A stretch of DNA of 22,187 nt from Piscirickettsiaceae bacterium (GTDB taxonomy: Bacteria; Pseudomonadota; Gammaproteobacteria; Nitrosococcales; Methylophagaceae). How positions within the stretch are numbered: the stretch's first letter is position 1; the number at the start of each line of letters is the position of its first letter. The DNA is taken from positions 1 through 22,187 of the forward strand of contig JABGUA010000168.1 of the NCBI GenBank assembly GCA_018646825.1, given 5' to 3'. The position numbers and the translations under genes were made by a program. A model generated the notes under the pieces. It searched no databases. It saw only the letters and a list, made by a program, of their open reading frames with translations, and was not told where the DNA came from. Of the stretch, positions 21,865 through 22,187 are shown piece after piece.

Positions 21865-22187
21865 ATGAGTTTTTTTGCTGATTCCTTCGCTGCAGCTATC
21901 GACTTGATCACTTCTTTTGATCAGGCTTTATATGAAGTCGTCTTTAATTCAGTTTCGATTTCACTCATTGCTGCTGTTATTGCCGGTGCCTTAGCGATTC
22001 CGGCGGGCATTACCATGGCACTCAACCAGTTTATTGGCAAACGATTAATCCAACATATACTCAACACCTTAATGGCGATGCCCACCGTCTTAATCGGCTT
22101 ATTACTATACGGTTTATTGAGCCGCCTTGGACCATTAGGCCACTTAGAATTACTCTACACACCCACCGCTATTATCATGGCAGAAGC
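21865..22187 (+). CDS. tupB: ABC transporter permease, tungstate TupB-like (5' part only)
   Basis: The window ends after 107 codons. The start MSFFADSFAAAIDLI at 21865 is 13 bases after the metF stop with little Shine-Dalgarno. A membrane segment around ISLIAAVIAGALAIPAGI (32-49) is followed by the permease signature LNTLMAMPTVLIGLLLYGLL and GPLGHLELLYTPTAIIMAEA. This arrangement matches TupB-type permeases of tungstate importers. A tungstate supply would suit tungsten- or molybdenum-dependent formate dehydrogenases in a methylotroph (inference). The substrate cannot be proven without the binding protein, which is outside the window. Confidence 0.75.
   Translation, partial: MSFFADSFAAAIDLITSFDQALYEVVFNSVSISLIAAVIAGALAIPAGITMALNQFIGKRLIQHILNTLMAMPTVLIGLLLYGLLSRLGPLGHLELLYTPTAIIMAE

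Overview
The window looks like chromosome of a moderately AT-rich gammaproteobacterial methylotroph that fixes formaldehyde by the ribulose monophosphate (RuMP) cycle. A marine Methylophaga-type organism is the best guess. The evidence is two 3-hexulose-6-phosphate synthase genes, a 6-phospho-3-hexuloisomerase gene, transaldolase and dihydroxyacetone kinase subunits, together with typical gammaproteobacterial genes (mutH, yadGH, dusA). The organism name is inferred from gene content, not from a database match.

Layout. (1) 1-2540: dihydroxyacetone kinase subunits dhaL (+) and dhaK (-) meet tail to tail, and dhaK is preceded by an abutting HAD phosphatase gene. (2) 2616-6648: the C1 carbon core, made of hps1, a small protein with seven YI-type decapeptide repeats, transaldolase, hps2 and hpi. 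It is split into short transcription units by strong promoters and hairpin terminators. (3) 6671-8172: a solitary leuC followed by a bidirectional terminator. (4) 8195-13774: housekeeping genes, namely a REC-REC-GGDEF regulator with a degenerate active site, mutH, the yadG/yadH ABC exporter, dusA, and a YgjP-like metallopeptidase. (5) 13877-17797: a more accessory stretch with a frameshifted TonB-dependent receptor, a REP-like palindrome, a 3D-domain lipoprotein and an ADP-ribosylglycohydrolase-like gene. (6) 18238-21851: the activated-methyl cycle unit metK-ahcY-metF, led by an SAH riboswitch. (7) 21865-end: the start of a tungstate-type ABC permease, cut by the window edge.

How the genes work together. 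HPS condenses formaldehyde with ribulose 5-phosphate and PHI isomerises the product to fructose 6-phosphate. Transaldolase helps regenerate the acceptor, and DhaK/DhaL would return dihydroxyacetone to the triose-phosphate pool. MetK, AhcY and MetF make S-adenosylmethionine, remove S-adenosylhomocysteine and supply methyl-THF.

The most interesting unexplained item is the 178-residue repeat protein between hps1 and tal. It has a short amphipathic N-terminus, a low-complexity linker, a charged helix and seven copies of a T-[GS]-V-x-x-Y-I motif at about 17-residue spacing. That is the layout expected of a multivalent scaffold, and its position suggests a link to the RuMP enzymes, but no function can be proved from sequence alone.
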